Shown here piece after piece: positions 9,502 to 17,984 of a stretch of DNA of 64,000 nucleotides (the stretch's first letter is position 1; each line of letters starts with the position of its first letter). The DNA is from Methanoplanus limicola DSM 2279 (GTDB lineage Archaea > Halobacteriota > Methanomicrobia > Methanomicrobiales > Methanomicrobiaceae): assembly GCF_000243255.1 (NCBI RefSeq), contig NZ_CM001436.1, positions 1,700,957 to 1,764,956 of the forward strand, read 5' to 3'. Both the position numbers and the translations under genes were made by a program. The notes under the pieces are model-generated. The model had not been told where the DNA came from, ran no database searches, and saw only the letters and a list, made by a program, of their open reading frames with translations.

Positions 9502-10787
9502 GGAGTAAGCCTATGTCTGTCCCTTGGGAATAATACTGCTTCTCTGATATTTGGCAGGTCAAGCATTGTCATAATGAGACGCTCCATACCCATTCCCCAT
9601 CCAGAGTGCGGAGGCATACCATACTTAAAGGGTTTCAGGTAGAATTCAAAGCTTTCAGGCGAAAGTCCTTTGTTTATAATCTGCTCTACCAGAAGATCAT
9701 GCTGGTGAATACGCTGCGCACCGCTTGAAAGTTCCATTCTGGGATGCATCATGTCAAAAGCCTTGCAGACTTCCGGATTGTCTTCAAAAGGCATCGCATA
9801 ATATGGTTTTATCTCTGTAGGCCAGTCAGTGATGAAATAATGCTGCCCCATCTCCTCGCCGATTGCGCGCTCAGCAGCGGTTGAAAGGTCATCGCCGTAC
9901 CCAATACCCTCATCAATTGATATGGCCGCGATGTCAATTGCCTGCGCATATGTAATCTTTGGGAACGGTGACTTAGGAACAGTGAAATCAATATCAAAGA
10001 GTTCAAGTTCATCGCTGCACGTTTTTTCAACATTGGCATATGCTGCAACGACTGCCCTTTCAAGGAGATCCATTACATCATTGTGGTCAGCGAATGAAAC
10101 TTCAACATCAATCGACGTCGCTTCGTTGAGATGCCTTGTTGTATTATGTTCTTCAGCCCTGAAGATCGGCCCGATCTCAAATACCTTCTCAAATCCGGCA
10201 GACATCATCATCTGTTTGTAAAGCTGCGGACTCTGATTTAAAAATGCTTCTTTTTCAAAGTATGCAAGAGGGAAAAGCTCAGTACCGCCTTCGGTTGCTG
10301 CGGCGACTACCTTTGGTGAATGGATGTTTATGAATCCTTCACTGAAGAAGAGATCATAGAGCGCATGCGTAACAGCACTTCTGATCTTAAAGATTGCACC
10401 GACTTTCGGCCTTCTTGCATCAAGATAACGGTTATCAATCCTTGTATCTACTTCTGCAAGAACCTTTTCTGAAACATCAAGCGGTAATGGGGTTTCTGCC
10501 CGGCTGATTAATTCCATTGTCTCCGGAATAATCTCTCTTCCACCCGGAGCTTTTTCAGTTGCTTTTACTGCCCCTGTAATTCTTACCACAGATTCGCGTG
10601 ATATACTCTTTGCGCACTCAATTACCGTTTCAGGTGCCTTCTTTTTAACTACGGTTGCCTGTAAAAATCCTGTTCTGTCCCTTAGAATATAGAAGGAAAG
10701 TCCTCCAAGGTCCCTTACTTCATGAACCCATCCGATTACTTCTGCCCTTTCTGTATCCTTTGTAACGTCCTTTAACTGTGTTCGCAT
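9498..10787 (-). CDS. aspS: Aspartyl-tRNA synthetase (archaeal type)
   Basis: Class II synthetase that charges tRNA-Asp, and in many archaea also tRNA-Asn (non-discriminating form). An N-terminal OB-fold anticodon-binding domain (about 1-105, GWVHEVRDLGGLSF) is followed by the class II core, with motif 2 around FRAEEHNTTRHLNE and motif 3 GWGMGMERLIM near the C-terminus. The length of 429 is the archaeal/eukaryotic size, without the bacterial insertion domain. A TATA-like AAATATAAT lies about 20 bases upstream. Whether it is discriminating cannot be decided from what I can see. Confidence 0.96.
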   Translation of the reverse strand: MRTQLKDVTKDTERAEVIGWVHEVRDLGGLSFYILRDRTGFLQATVVKKKAPETVIECAKSISRESVVRITGAVKATEKAPGGREIIPETMELISRAETPLPLDVSEKVLAEVDTRIDNRYLDARRPKVGAIFKIRSAVTHALYDLFFSEGFINIHSPKVVAAATEGGTELFPLAYFEKEAFLNQSPQLYKQMMMSAGFEKVFEIGPIFRAEEHNTTRHLNEATSIDVEVSFADHNDVMDLLERAVVAAYANVEKTCSDELELFDIDFTVPKSPFPKITYAQAIDIAAISIDEGIGYGDDLSTAAERAIGEEMGQHYFITDWPTEIKPYYAMPFEDNPEVCKAFDMMHPRMELSSGAQRIHQHDLLVEQIINKGLSPESFEFYLKPFKYGMPPHSGWGMGMERLIMTMLDLPNIREAVLFPRDRHRLTP

Positions 10788-11093
10788 AAAATATCTGAAT
10801 TATATTTGTTTTTAGGTTTTATTTTGCTTTCACTATCTGTCCATGAAAACGGACGGCAGATATCTTCATCAGAATAGATATTTTATAAAAAGCGCACTGT
10901 GTCTTCAGCGATATCTGCATCCATCTTTCAAAAAAAAGGTATATTTTATCATTTAAAAGGATGATAACATCAGAATAACCAATTACTTAGTCCGGAAGAA
11001 ATGAACTCTGAAGATTAGGGAGTTTTATCTCTCTGCAGTCAATGTTTCACATAATTCTGCCGGACCGGAATTTATACCGGAGATGAAGAATAA
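10788..11093. other. 306-bp intergenic region with two inverted repeats upstream of the usp gene
   Basis: Gene-free region between divergent aspS and the usp gene. It holds a 9-bp perfect inverted repeat, GCAGATATC at 10856-10864 and GATATCTGC at 10910-10918, with a 45-base interior. A 7-8-7 palindrome follows (separate entry). A TATA-like TTTATACC (11071-11078) and GGAG (11079-11082) precede the usp start. No tRNA-like fold or coding frame is evident. Confidence 0.5.
10946..10967. promoter_or_regulatory. Operator-like palindrome TTATCAT-N8-ATGATAA
   Basis: Perfect 7-bp arms separated by 8 bases. It starts within a TATA-like sequence (GTATATTTTAT, 10939-10949), ending about where transcription from that box would start. 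The geometry fits a dimeric repressor site controlling the usp gene 126 bases downstream. No regulator is identified. Confidence 0.4.
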
Positions 11094-11561
11094 ATGTTCA
11101 GAAAAATTATTGTCGCGCTTGACGGTTCAATTGATTCAAAGAAGGCACTGTCTGTAGCTATACAGGAGGCAAAACTCAGAAAAGCAGAACTACATCCTGT
11201 TTTTGTAATTCAGTATGTTGTCGGGGGCGGGGTGCCTTTTGACCCTGTATCCGCACTGCCCGACGGCAGTTCTGAGATAATGAACGAAGTTATGGAGAAT
11301 GAAGCTGAAAGAGTCCTTAATGATGCATCTGAAGACTGTGCAGATGCAGGAGTAAATGCCATTGCCCACACGCTCTTTGGCGATCCCAGGGATGCAATTC
11401 TGGATCTTGCAGATGAGATATCTGCAGATATGATTATCCTTGGCTCATCTGGAAAAACAGGACTCGAACGGATGATTATGGGCAGTGTAAGTTCTGCGGT
11501 TGTTCAGCACAGCAAAATTACAACTATGATAGTCAAAGGCAGAAATGAAGATATTTTATAG
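11094..11561 (+). CDS. Universal stress protein (UspA family)
   Basis: Small soluble alpha/beta protein that usually binds ATP and accumulates in stress. The N-terminus KIIVALDGSIDSKKAL and the C-terminal ATP-binding signature GSSGKTGLERMIMGS (Gly-x2-Gly-x9-Gly-Ser) are both intact, predicting an ATP-binding rather than a non-binding member. Length 155 is typical for a single-domain Usp. GGAG lies 11 bases before the ATG. A secreted-protein gene follows 17 bases after the stop. Confidence 0.92.
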   Translation: MFRKIIVALDGSIDSKKALSVAIQEAKLRKAELHPVFVIQYVVGGGVPFDPVSALPDGSSEIMNEVMENEAERVLNDASEDCADAGVNAIAHTLFGDPRDAILDLADEISADMIILGSSGKTGLERMIMGSVSSAVVQHSKITTMIVKGRNEDIL

Positions 11562-11578
11562 AGAAATCAGATCTTAAT

Positions 11579-12823
11579 ATGTTTAAAATCCCAACTTTAA
11601 TGAGATACAGCATTTTATCCGGAATTCTGATAATTTTACTCATTATTCCGGGTGTAATGGCAGATGACGGAATTGATATGTGGGGTTACACAGTTCCTGA
11701 ATTCAGCGCGGGACCCGGAGAAGAAGTATATGCACATTATACAATCGAATATAACTTTGACTCCGATGCTGAATCAATTGAATTTTATACCGATCTTCTC
11801 GAACCAAAATGGCAGTTCTGCATTGTAATTGACGGTGTCAGGCATGATCTTCCTGTACGGCACGGACGTTATGAAACTATAACCGGTTTTGAACTCTACT
11901 ACCCAAAGACATACAATAATTATATTGAGGCTGAGTTAAAAGGCACTGTACCTGATGTCTTAAGTTCGGGAGAGCATGATCTTCTTACTGTTTCATATTA
12001 TGACGGCGGCGGGAATCCTGATGATGAAGAGGTCATCAGAATTAATTTTGTAAATCCTTCAGATGTGTTATCCGGGATTTCAGATGCAGAATATGAACTT
12101 TCGGTTCTGAAGACAGCCATCGATACTGACAGAATTTCCGGAGTGAATACAACAACGGCATATGAAAAATATATCTCTGCCTTCTCTTCTGTTGAGGCGG
12201 CAAAGGTTTCTGATGCAGGTGCAGCGTCTCAGCTGATATCATCAGCAAAGTCAGATATCACTGATGCTCATGCACTCCTTGAAAGACATGGTGCACTCCA
12301 CTGCATTCAGACTACAGAAGAAAAGACGGCTTCACTGGATAAAATAATTTCATCAGTGTCAGCTGGTAGCTCCGGCTCAGATGACAAAATTCTGATGATA
12401 AAATCATATAATGATAATGCAAAAACTCTGCTCATTCTCGCTCAGGACAAGTACAGTTCCGGGCTCTATGCTGAAGCGGAAAATTATGCCCTTCAGGCAG
12501 AAGAAAGGGCAGATGAGGCATACAGCTATGCAGGTGATTCTCTCGCGTTCAGTCCATCAGGTACCGATGATATTATATGGCAGGAAATGACCGGCATCCC
12601 GGTTACTGAGATCACAGAACCGGTTTCTGAAACATCATCTGCAATTAATTCAGTCTTAGGTGGCATATCAGGGAATCTGTCGGAGTCAGGAGATATTGAT
12701 GAACTTATCCACTCAGAAGTAAGTATTGACAGTTTCCTTCAGCTCTCCGGAAAATTTATTGAACTATTGAAAAGTATGGCGGACTTTCTCTTTGGAATAT
12801 CTTCCTATGCCTCTTCCAATTGA
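11579..12823 (+). CDS. Secreted or lipid-facing hypothetical protein with signal peptide
   Basis: Not a family I recognise. Residues 9-29 form a hydrophobic signal sequence (ILSGILIILLIIPGVMA) and cleavage after VMA is likely. Residues 35-160 look like a beta-rich extracellular domain. Residues 165-330 are Ala/Glu/Lys/Ser-rich and predicted helical, with spaced SAK/AEN/AEER repeats suggesting a coiled coil. There is no C-terminal anchor or sorting motif. The last 60 bases overlap, antisense, the end of the CofD-like gene. It follows the usp gene closely and could share its transcript. Confidence 0.6.
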   Translation: MFKIPTLMRYSILSGILIILLIIPGVMADDGIDMWGYTVPEFSAGPGEEVYAHYTIEYNFDSDAESIEFYTDLLEPKWQFCIVIDGVRHDLPVRHGRYETITGFELYYPKTYNNYIEAELKGTVPDVLSSGEHDLLTVSYYDGGGNPDDEEVIRINFVNPSDVLSGISDAEYELSVLKTAIDTDRISGVNTTTAYEKYISAFSSVEAAKVSDAGAASQLISSAKSDITDAHALLERHGALHCIQTTEEKTASLDKIISSVSAGSSGSDDKILMIKSYNDNAKTLLILAQDKYSSGLYAEAENYALQAEERADEAYSYAGDSLAFSPSGTDDIIWQEMTGIPVTEITEPVSETSSAINSVLGGISGNLSESGDIDELIHSEVSIDSFLQLSGKFIELLKSMADFLFGISSYASSN

Positions 12824-13690
12824 CATTATATCCCATGCAAGGGATTCATTTTTCCCTTTGGAACCAGTACTGGCATGAATTTTCATTGTGCCGGGAATAT
12901 CGGTCTCCTCTTTTATATCCTGAATAATTATATCTGAAAATCTACGGCAGAGGGCCACAGTATTATCATACATGGTTGATTCTCTGCAATTTGGATAATT
13001 TACAGGCATACGCGGCAGAAGAGAGATAACTTTGGCTGATTTAAGTGCCGTAACAATCCCCCTGCATGCGAGAACGGGAAGAACTGAAGTGGCATAATCA
13101 CCCGGACCAATGATTACAAAGTCTGAAGAAATAAGGGCTTTTATAGCCTCAGGCGCCGCATAGGGTACGCCACCGGACTGAATCATAACTGATTCGGCTG
13201 AGCAGGGGTTCAATTCTCCGGTGTTAATGTGGTTTCTGTATTCCACAGGAGAATATGATATCTCTCCGGTTTTTATAACTGCAGAAATATTTCTGTCTGT
13301 TGCAGGAATTATTGTGGCTGTGATACCCAAATCCTGGCAAAACTCCCCTGTGATCTCCGTCATTTTCAGGCCCAAACTTATCATCTCAGCTCTTGCAATC
13401 TGAAGTCCCCTTTCACGGTCACCTGTCTCATAATATTCCGGATGGTTTAACCGTTCCAGGAATTTATTTGTGGAGTAAGTGTCCCCCGCAATTCCGGTCC
13501 ATGTGTTTGTATTTAATATTCCGGAGAAGAGAAAAAGGAGGTTGTCAATATCATGGGATACAATTCCGCCGCTCATCTTAAAGGAATCAGATGTATTTGA
13601 GATTACTGCTATTTCATTGTCATTGAGAAAAGATCGCAGACCTGATATGAGTCTTAAGGAGTATTTTCCACCGGAAATTATTGTGATCAT
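12764..13690 (-). CDS. Degenerate CofD-family paralog
   Basis: Homologous over its whole length to CofD (2-phospho-L-lactate transferase). Diagnostic shared segments are SHDIDNLLFLFSGILNT, GIAGDTYST and GDRERGLQIARAEM. The nucleotide/phosphate-binding loop SGGTGTPKL is here SGGKYSLRL, and the GPSNPVTSI segment is GPGDYATSV, so catalytic activity of the normal kind is doubtful. At 308 residues it is full length with no frameshift, so it is probably under selection rather than decaying. The canonical cofD is 1 kb away beyond a membrane-protein gene. It may serve a different phospho-ligand. Function unknown. Confidence 0.75.
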   Translation of the reverse strand: MITIISGGKYSLRLISGLRSFLNDNEIAVISNTSDSFKMSGGIVSHDIDNLLFLFSGILNTNTWTGIAGDTYSTNKFLERLNHPEYYETGDRERGLQIARAEMISLGLKMTEITGEFCQDLGITATIIPATDRNISAVIKTGEISYSPVEYRNHINTGELNPCSAESVMIQSGGVPYAAPEAIKALISSDFVIIGPGDYATSVLPVLACRGIVTALKSAKVISLLPRMPVNYPNCRESTMYDNTVALCRRFSDIIIQDIKEETDIPGTMKIHASTGSKGKNESLAWDIMSIGRGIGRYSKEKVRHTFQ

Positions 13691-13734
13691 CTGGGTGGAG
13701 ATAATTAGTCTGCCTTTTAAAAAAAGTATGCAGA

Positions 13735-14730
13735 TTATTCTTCAGAATGATCTGTTGCTGCAATAATTTCATCCGGGTAATCTGTCATTGAATATTCAGG
13801 TGCCATTGCGCCGAGCACTTCAAGTGAATACATTCTGATATATGTCACAAACGGGACACTGATAATCAGGACAACCGGTATTAGTATGATAATATAGGCA
13901 ATCAGGAGAATAACTGCCAGCGGAGAAAGCAATGCACCTGAGGATAATCCGATTGTCGCTATGAATGCAAGAAGGAACGGCACTCCGATGATTATAGCTG
14001 CAATCACTGCTATAATTACCATTATTATCATAATAACAACTGACAGGATAAATTTCATAATTATGTAAATTATAACCTGAAGCCATCCCCTTTTCATCAC
14101 ATTCCAGCATTCTTTCCATCCTTCAATAACTCCACAGTCCTTTGCTATCATAATAGGAACTACAAAATCAATGGTAAGCATGAATAAAAGAGCTACTGGA
14201 ATTGCAATGATAATTATCGCAAGCATCATGGTAAAGAAGAACATGATATTCATTGCACCACCGCCTGCACCCATAAAGCCGGCAATCAGTGCTATCATTG
14301 CCACAGCAACCAGCAGTATCAAAATTAAACTTACTGCAAGGTCAAATCCAAATAGCCTTGCACCTTTTCCTACTCTTTCACTGAAGTACTGCCTTATTCT
14401 GAATTCCTTTGTTCTCAGGCAGTCCACAAAAATAAACTGGAATACGGATGACAGATAGCCAAATATCAGGAACAGGATAACAAGTGCAAGTATTATAAGT
14501 AATACCACTGTCAGGTCAGGAAATCCACCCATGGCTGGCATTACAGTATTGAAATCACTCATATCTGAAGAACCGCCTGTAAACTGGAATGGATTTATTG
14601 CCGTAATTCCGCCTGCAAATAAGGAAATTAATGCCAGCCTGAGCCATATGCCCAGGTTAAATGGCCATAATACTGCCTTTGTTTTGTCAAGTGCAGAATC
14701 TATCTTTGAAAATGCGAAATATTCAGTCAT
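13735..14730 (-). CDS. Multi-pass membrane protein of unknown function
   Basis: 331 residues with about six strongly hydrophobic segments, several built of Ile/Val/Met runs. A soluble N-terminal start (EYFAFSKIDSALDKTK) and the conserved-looking CWNVMKRGW between membrane spans resemble archaeal DUF4013/DUF7544-type membrane proteins. No catalytic motif is visible. It lies between two CofD-family genes on the same strand (44- and 42-base gaps), so the three could form one operon. A link to F420 or cell-envelope metabolism is only suggested by position. Confidence 0.7.
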   Translation of the reverse strand: MTEYFAFSKIDSALDKTKAVLWPFNLGIWLRLALISLFAGGITAINPFQFTGGSSDMSDFNTVMPAMGGFPDLTVVLLIILALVILFLIFGYLSSVFQFIFVDCLRTKEFRIRQYFSERVGKGARLFGFDLAVSLILILLVAVAMIALIAGFMGAGGGAMNIMFFFTMMLAIIIIAIPVALLFMLTIDFVVPIMIAKDCGVIEGWKECWNVMKRGWLQVIIYIIMKFILSVVIMIIMVIIAVIAAIIIGVPFLLAFIATIGLSSGALLSPLAVILLIAYIIILIPVVLIISVPFVTYIRMYSLEVLGAMAPEYSMTDYPDEIIAATDHSEE

Positions 14731-14772
14731 AGATGGTAAAAAAATGTATTAACCCTCATATAAATTGATGGG

Positions 14773-15708
14773 TCATTTTTTTTCCCTGATGATTTCAATA
14801 AGGGAACCGGCAAGTTCTCTGCTGATCTCTTCATTCAGCATAAGAGTATCAAATCTACGGGATTTTTCAACCGGGATTTCATCCCTTATATCCTGGACAA
14901 ATACATCTGTAAATTCTTTATACAGGGCAGAGGTGGCGGCTGAATCAGGGGCCAGCCCCCAGGCTTCCATAAGCTCCTTTGCAGGCCCGCTTATCGGTGC
15001 ATCCCCTATAAACGGGCTGACTGCGATTACAAACTTATTTACTAAGGCTTCTCTTATTCCTGCACACTCCAGAATAGGAGATATACTTGTAACAGGATTG
15101 GAAGGGCCAAGAATTACAGCATCTGCGTTTTTGATAGAATCCAGTGCTTCTGTGGTTGCAGATGCACCGGAATAATCCCTTACAACCTCTTCAATTTTAA
15201 CCTTACCTTTATGACGGACCCAGAACTCCTGGAAATGAATCAGTCCTTCTTCTGATTTGATATATGTAGTTACCTCCGAATCTGTCATCGGGAGAACCTT
15301 TGCTTTTACGCCAAGCTTTTTAGAGAGGATTTCTGTGGACTTTGTGAGAGAATATCCTTCATTTAGCATCCTCCCTCTTGCTATATTCACTGCACGGTCA
15401 CGGTCACCAAGTGTCAGGTAGATATCCTCGCCGAGATCTTTTAAATAATCATTTGTAACTGTTGTATCCCCTTTAATGCCCCACCATAAATCAGTGTTTA
15501 AAATTCCGGCAAAGAGGTACATAACAGTGTCAATATCGGGTGACAGGTGGCTTCCGTAAATCCACATATCCTCGGCTGTATTTACAATAACCGAGATATT
15601 TTCATCATCAACGTGATTTCTAAAACCCCTGATCAGTTTTGGAGTGCCTGTACCTCCGGACAGGAAACAGATCTTCATTGAGCTAAGGTTATCATTGCAC
15701 TTATTCAT
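14773..15708 (-). CDS. cofD: 2-phospho-L-lactate transferase, coenzyme F420 synthesis
   Basis: Joins the phospholactyl (or phosphoenolpyruvyl) moiety to the deazaflavin Fo, making F420-0, the core of the methanogen hydride carrier. The intact loop SGGTGTPKL follows the start, with LSPDIDTVMYLFAG, GIKGDTTVT and GDRDRAVNIAR. The phosphate/metal segment GPSNPVTSI is near residue 195 and ISGPAKELMEAWG follows. Two starts are possible: the ATG at 15708, or the ATG at 15678 which gives the family-typical MKICFLSGG. The first fits a TATA-like TTTAAA about 33 bases upstream. Co-linear with the membrane protein and CofD-like genes. Confidence 0.95.
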   Translation of the reverse strand: MNKCNDNLSSMKICFLSGGTGTPKLIRGFRNHVDDENISVIVNTAEDMWIYGSHLSPDIDTVMYLFAGILNTDLWWGIKGDTTVTNDYLKDLGEDIYLTLGDRDRAVNIARGRMLNEGYSLTKSTEILSKKLGVKAKVLPMTDSEVTTYIKSEEGLIHFQEFWVRHKGKVKIEEVVRDYSGASATTEALDSIKNADAVILGPSNPVTSISPILECAGIREALVNKFVIAVSPFIGDAPISGPAKELMEAWGLAPDSAATSALYKEFTDVFVQDIRDEIPVEKSRRFDTLMLNEEISRELAGSLIEIIREKK

Positions 15709-16072
15709 TGAAATGATTGTTTGTAGTCTGTACTATCTTTAAATTATCATATTGTGACGGGAAAATGAAGGCTGATGAAGAGATGACTGAAGGTTCAGAT
15801 TCAGGATATTATTTCTCTGAACCTGATTAATCAAAATAATAGCAGAATTTTTAATCAGACTCAAATGCATATACTGCCTACAATTAAAATAGTCACACAT
15901 GAGTCTGCGGATTCACAGAGGATGGATGAAAAATCAAAGTTTTTCATAGGAGGATTTTTAATTAATTTATCGTTGAATCCGGTTATATTCACCAAATTTC
16001 AAAAAAATATTACCTGAATTTTCCGCAGGTATTATATGTCTCTGTAATTCACTCTTAAACTGAATCTGGAAT
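15709..16072. other. 364-bp intergenic region containing a structured element
   Basis: Gene-free region between divergent cofD and the HD hydrolase gene. It contains the twin inverted repeats described separately (15791-15858), a 21-codon open frame (15765-15830) and a 31-codon frame from ATG 15922 (stop at 16017) preceded by GAGG. Neither small frame is supported by anything beyond position. The last 55 bases are AT-rich. Confidence 0.45.
15765..15858 (+). ncRNA. Candidate small structured RNA or leader with 21-codon frame
   Basis: A TATA-like TTTAAATTATC lies about 25 bases before position 15765. From there an open frame of 21 acidic codons runs to TAA at 15830. Within it is a perfect 9-bp inverted repeat (AGGTTCAGA 15791-15799 with TCTGAACCT 15816-15824). 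It is followed by a second perfect 8-bp repeat (CTGATTAA 15823-15830 with TTAATCAG 15851-15858). The two stems are adjacent and share two bases, so they are probably alternatives, as in an attenuator-like switch. Transcription is inferred only. Confidence 0.3.
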
Positions 16073-17278
16073 ATGAAATTTATTAAAGATCCTGTTCATG
16101 GTTATGTTGAAGTCCCCGGCGAAATTCTCCCTTTCCTGGATTCATCTGCCGTTCAGAGGCTCAGATATGTAAAACAACTTGGATTTTCTCATCTCGTTTA
16201 CCCAGGTGCAAACCACACCCGTTTTGAACATTCACTCGGCACCATGCATCTTGCAGGTGTTATGGCAAAGAATCTTATGCTCTCTGCGCATGACACAACT
16301 CTTGTATCCCTTGCCGGGCTCCTGCACGACATTGGGCACGGTCCTTTCTCCCATGCTACAGAATCACTGATGGAAAAGTATATCGGAAGGCAGCACCACG
16401 AAATCAGGTCACATCTGAAAAAGGGTGAACTTGCGGTTCTTTTTGAACAGTCGGAGATATCTCCGGATGAGTTATACTCAATAATCGGCGGTGAGCATAA
16501 TTACGCCGGAATTATCCATGGTGAACTTGATGTTGACCGAATGGACTATCTCCTGAGGGACGCCCATTACTCCGGAGTGCCTTACGGGACAGTTGATGCA
16601 CAGCGGCTTATTCACAGTACTATTATCTCTGAAAAAGGGCTTGTACTGAAAAAGAGCGGTATTAATGCAGCAGAATCCCTTCTCATTGCAAGAACTCTAA
16701 TGAGGCCTGCTGTATATTACCATCATGTGAGCAGAATTGCCGAAGCAATGGTAAAGGCGGCGGCAGAAGCACACCTTCTGAACATAGGAACTTCTGAAGC
16801 AGAGAGGCTCTTTTCGTTAAATGATCCTGCATTTATGATGGAAGTCTCCACTTCAGATTCTGATTTTGCAAGGGAACTTATGGAAAGACTCTCAGTCAGG
16901 CGACTGTACAAAAGATCAATCTATGCAGGGATAGAACAGCTAAGATATTCATCAGTGACTAAAATGATAGAACTTGGTGATGAATCCGGTATAAAAAAAG
17001 CGATCTGTGAGGCCTGCGGACTTGATGATGATAAAATACTGGTCGATATTCCGTCAAGACCATCGTTTATGAATATTGATGTCAATGTGGGTGAAGGTGC
17101 AGCATTAACTTCACTGGAAGACTTATCTCCCCTTGTAAATACATTAAATGAAACAAGAAAAAGCCAGTGGAGAATAGGAATATATACTCCGGAAGAATAC
17201 AGAAAAAGTGTAGAAGATGCAGCCTGCGATGTCCTTGATATACGCAAACCAACCCGGCAGGATAAACTCAATCTCTGA
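16073..17278 (+). CDS. HD-domain phosphohydrolase (dGTPase/SAMHD1-like)
   Basis: Metal-dependent phosphohydrolase of the HD superfamily, related to deoxynucleoside triphosphohydrolases. Metal ligands are visible in order: H in TRFEHSLGT, the HD pair in LLHDIGHGPFSHATE near residue 88, and the distal Asp in ELDVDRMDYLLRDA near residue 155. The opening IKDPVHGYVEV is characteristic of this archaeal/bacterial subfamily. The length (401) is usual. It is preceded by a long intergenic region and stands alone. The nucleotide substrate is not determined by sequence. Confidence 0.9.
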   Translation: MKFIKDPVHGYVEVPGEILPFLDSSAVQRLRYVKQLGFSHLVYPGANHTRFEHSLGTMHLAGVMAKNLMLSAHDTTLVSLAGLLHDIGHGPFSHATESLMEKYIGRQHHEIRSHLKKGELAVLFEQSEISPDELYSIIGGEHNYAGIIHGELDVDRMDYLLRDAHYSGVPYGTVDAQRLIHSTIISEKGLVLKKSGINAAESLLIARTLMRPAVYYHHVSRIAEAMVKAAAEAHLLNIGTSEAERLFSLNDPAFMMEVSTSDSDFARELMERLSVRRLYKRSIYAGIEQLRYSSVTKMIELGDESGIKKAICEACGLDDDKILVDIPSRPSFMNIDVNVGEGAALTSLEDLSPLVNTLNETRKSQWRIGIYTPEEYRKSVEDAACDVLDIRKPTRQDKLNL

Positions 17279-17438
17279 CAGAAAATTTAGGGGCGGTCAT
17301 GAGGAATAACAGGTATTAACTATAACAGCCTGCCAACAAGGCAGATTTGCACACGCTGATAATATCATTCATTAAATCCAGATATTTTAATAATATTTTA
17401 AATCGATATAATAACCAACCCGGACTTAAAGGAGAATT
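17279..17438 (+). promoter_or_regulatory. Promoter and strong ribosome-binding site of the ubiX-ubiD-acnX operon
   Basis: The region before ubiX has an AT-rich stretch (about 17383-17400, ATATTTTAATAATATTTTA) that can serve as TATA element. It ends with AAGGAG at 17429-17434, a near-perfect Shine-Dalgarno sequence 4 bases before the ATG. No palindrome stands out. Confidence 0.45.
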
Positions 17439-17984
17439 ATGAAAAAATATGTTGTCGCTGTCACAGGTGCAAGCGGAATAATTTATGCAAGACGGCTTCT
17501 TGAGGTGCTCACGCCTCTGGCGGAAGTGCATATTATAATATCAGATATGGCAAAGAAGATTGCTGATTATGAAGAAGTTGATCTATCCGGATTTGACGGC
17601 ATATATGTAGCTGAAAAGGATATGTTTGCAGATATCGCAAGCGGTTCTTTCAGGTACGATGCAATGGTTATCATACCATGCAGCATGAAGACACTTGCAG
17701 CAATAAATTCAGGTTTTAGTGACAACCTGATCACAAGAGCGGCAGATGTATGCTTAAAGGAAGGCAGAAAGTGCATCCTTATGCCAAGGGAGATGCCCCT
17801 TTCAGGAATACACCTCAGAAATATGGCTGAGCTTGACGGTGCCGGAGCAACAATAATGGTTATAAGTCCGGGTTTTTACTTAAAACCAAAAACAATTGAT
17901 GACCTTATAGATATGGTTGTTGCCAGAGTTCTCGATCACCTCGGTGTAAAACACAGTATTTCAGAGAGATGGAGTGGTAATTAA
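17439..17984 (+). CDS. ubiX: Flavin prenyltransferase UbiX
   Basis: Makes prenylated FMN from FMN and dimethylallyl phosphate; prenyl-FMN is the cofactor of UbiD-type decarboxylases. Visible motifs are the N-terminal VTGASGIIYARRLL, the PCSMKTLAAINSG loop, DNLITRAADVCLKE and PREMPLSGIHLRNM, all standard for the family. Length 181 is typical. Its TAA stop overlaps the ubiD ATG by one base (TAATG), so translation is coupled. In this archaeal context the product serves the neighbouring decarboxylase, not ubiquinone synthesis, which archaea lack. Confidence 0.96.
   Translation: MKKYVVAVTGASGIIYARRLLEVLTPLAEVHIIISDMAKKIADYEEVDLSGFDGIYVAEKDMFADIASGSFRYDAMVIIPCSMKTLAAINSGFSDNLITRAADVCLKEGRKCILMPREMPLSGIHLRNMAELDGAGATIMVISPGFYLKPKTIDDLIDMVVARVLDHLGVKHSISERWSGN

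Noticed and set aside
15922-16017. 31-codon small protein upstream of the HD hydrolase gene
   Set aside because: GAGG precedes the ATG, but the product has no recognisable feature and the frame is short enough to occur by chance.
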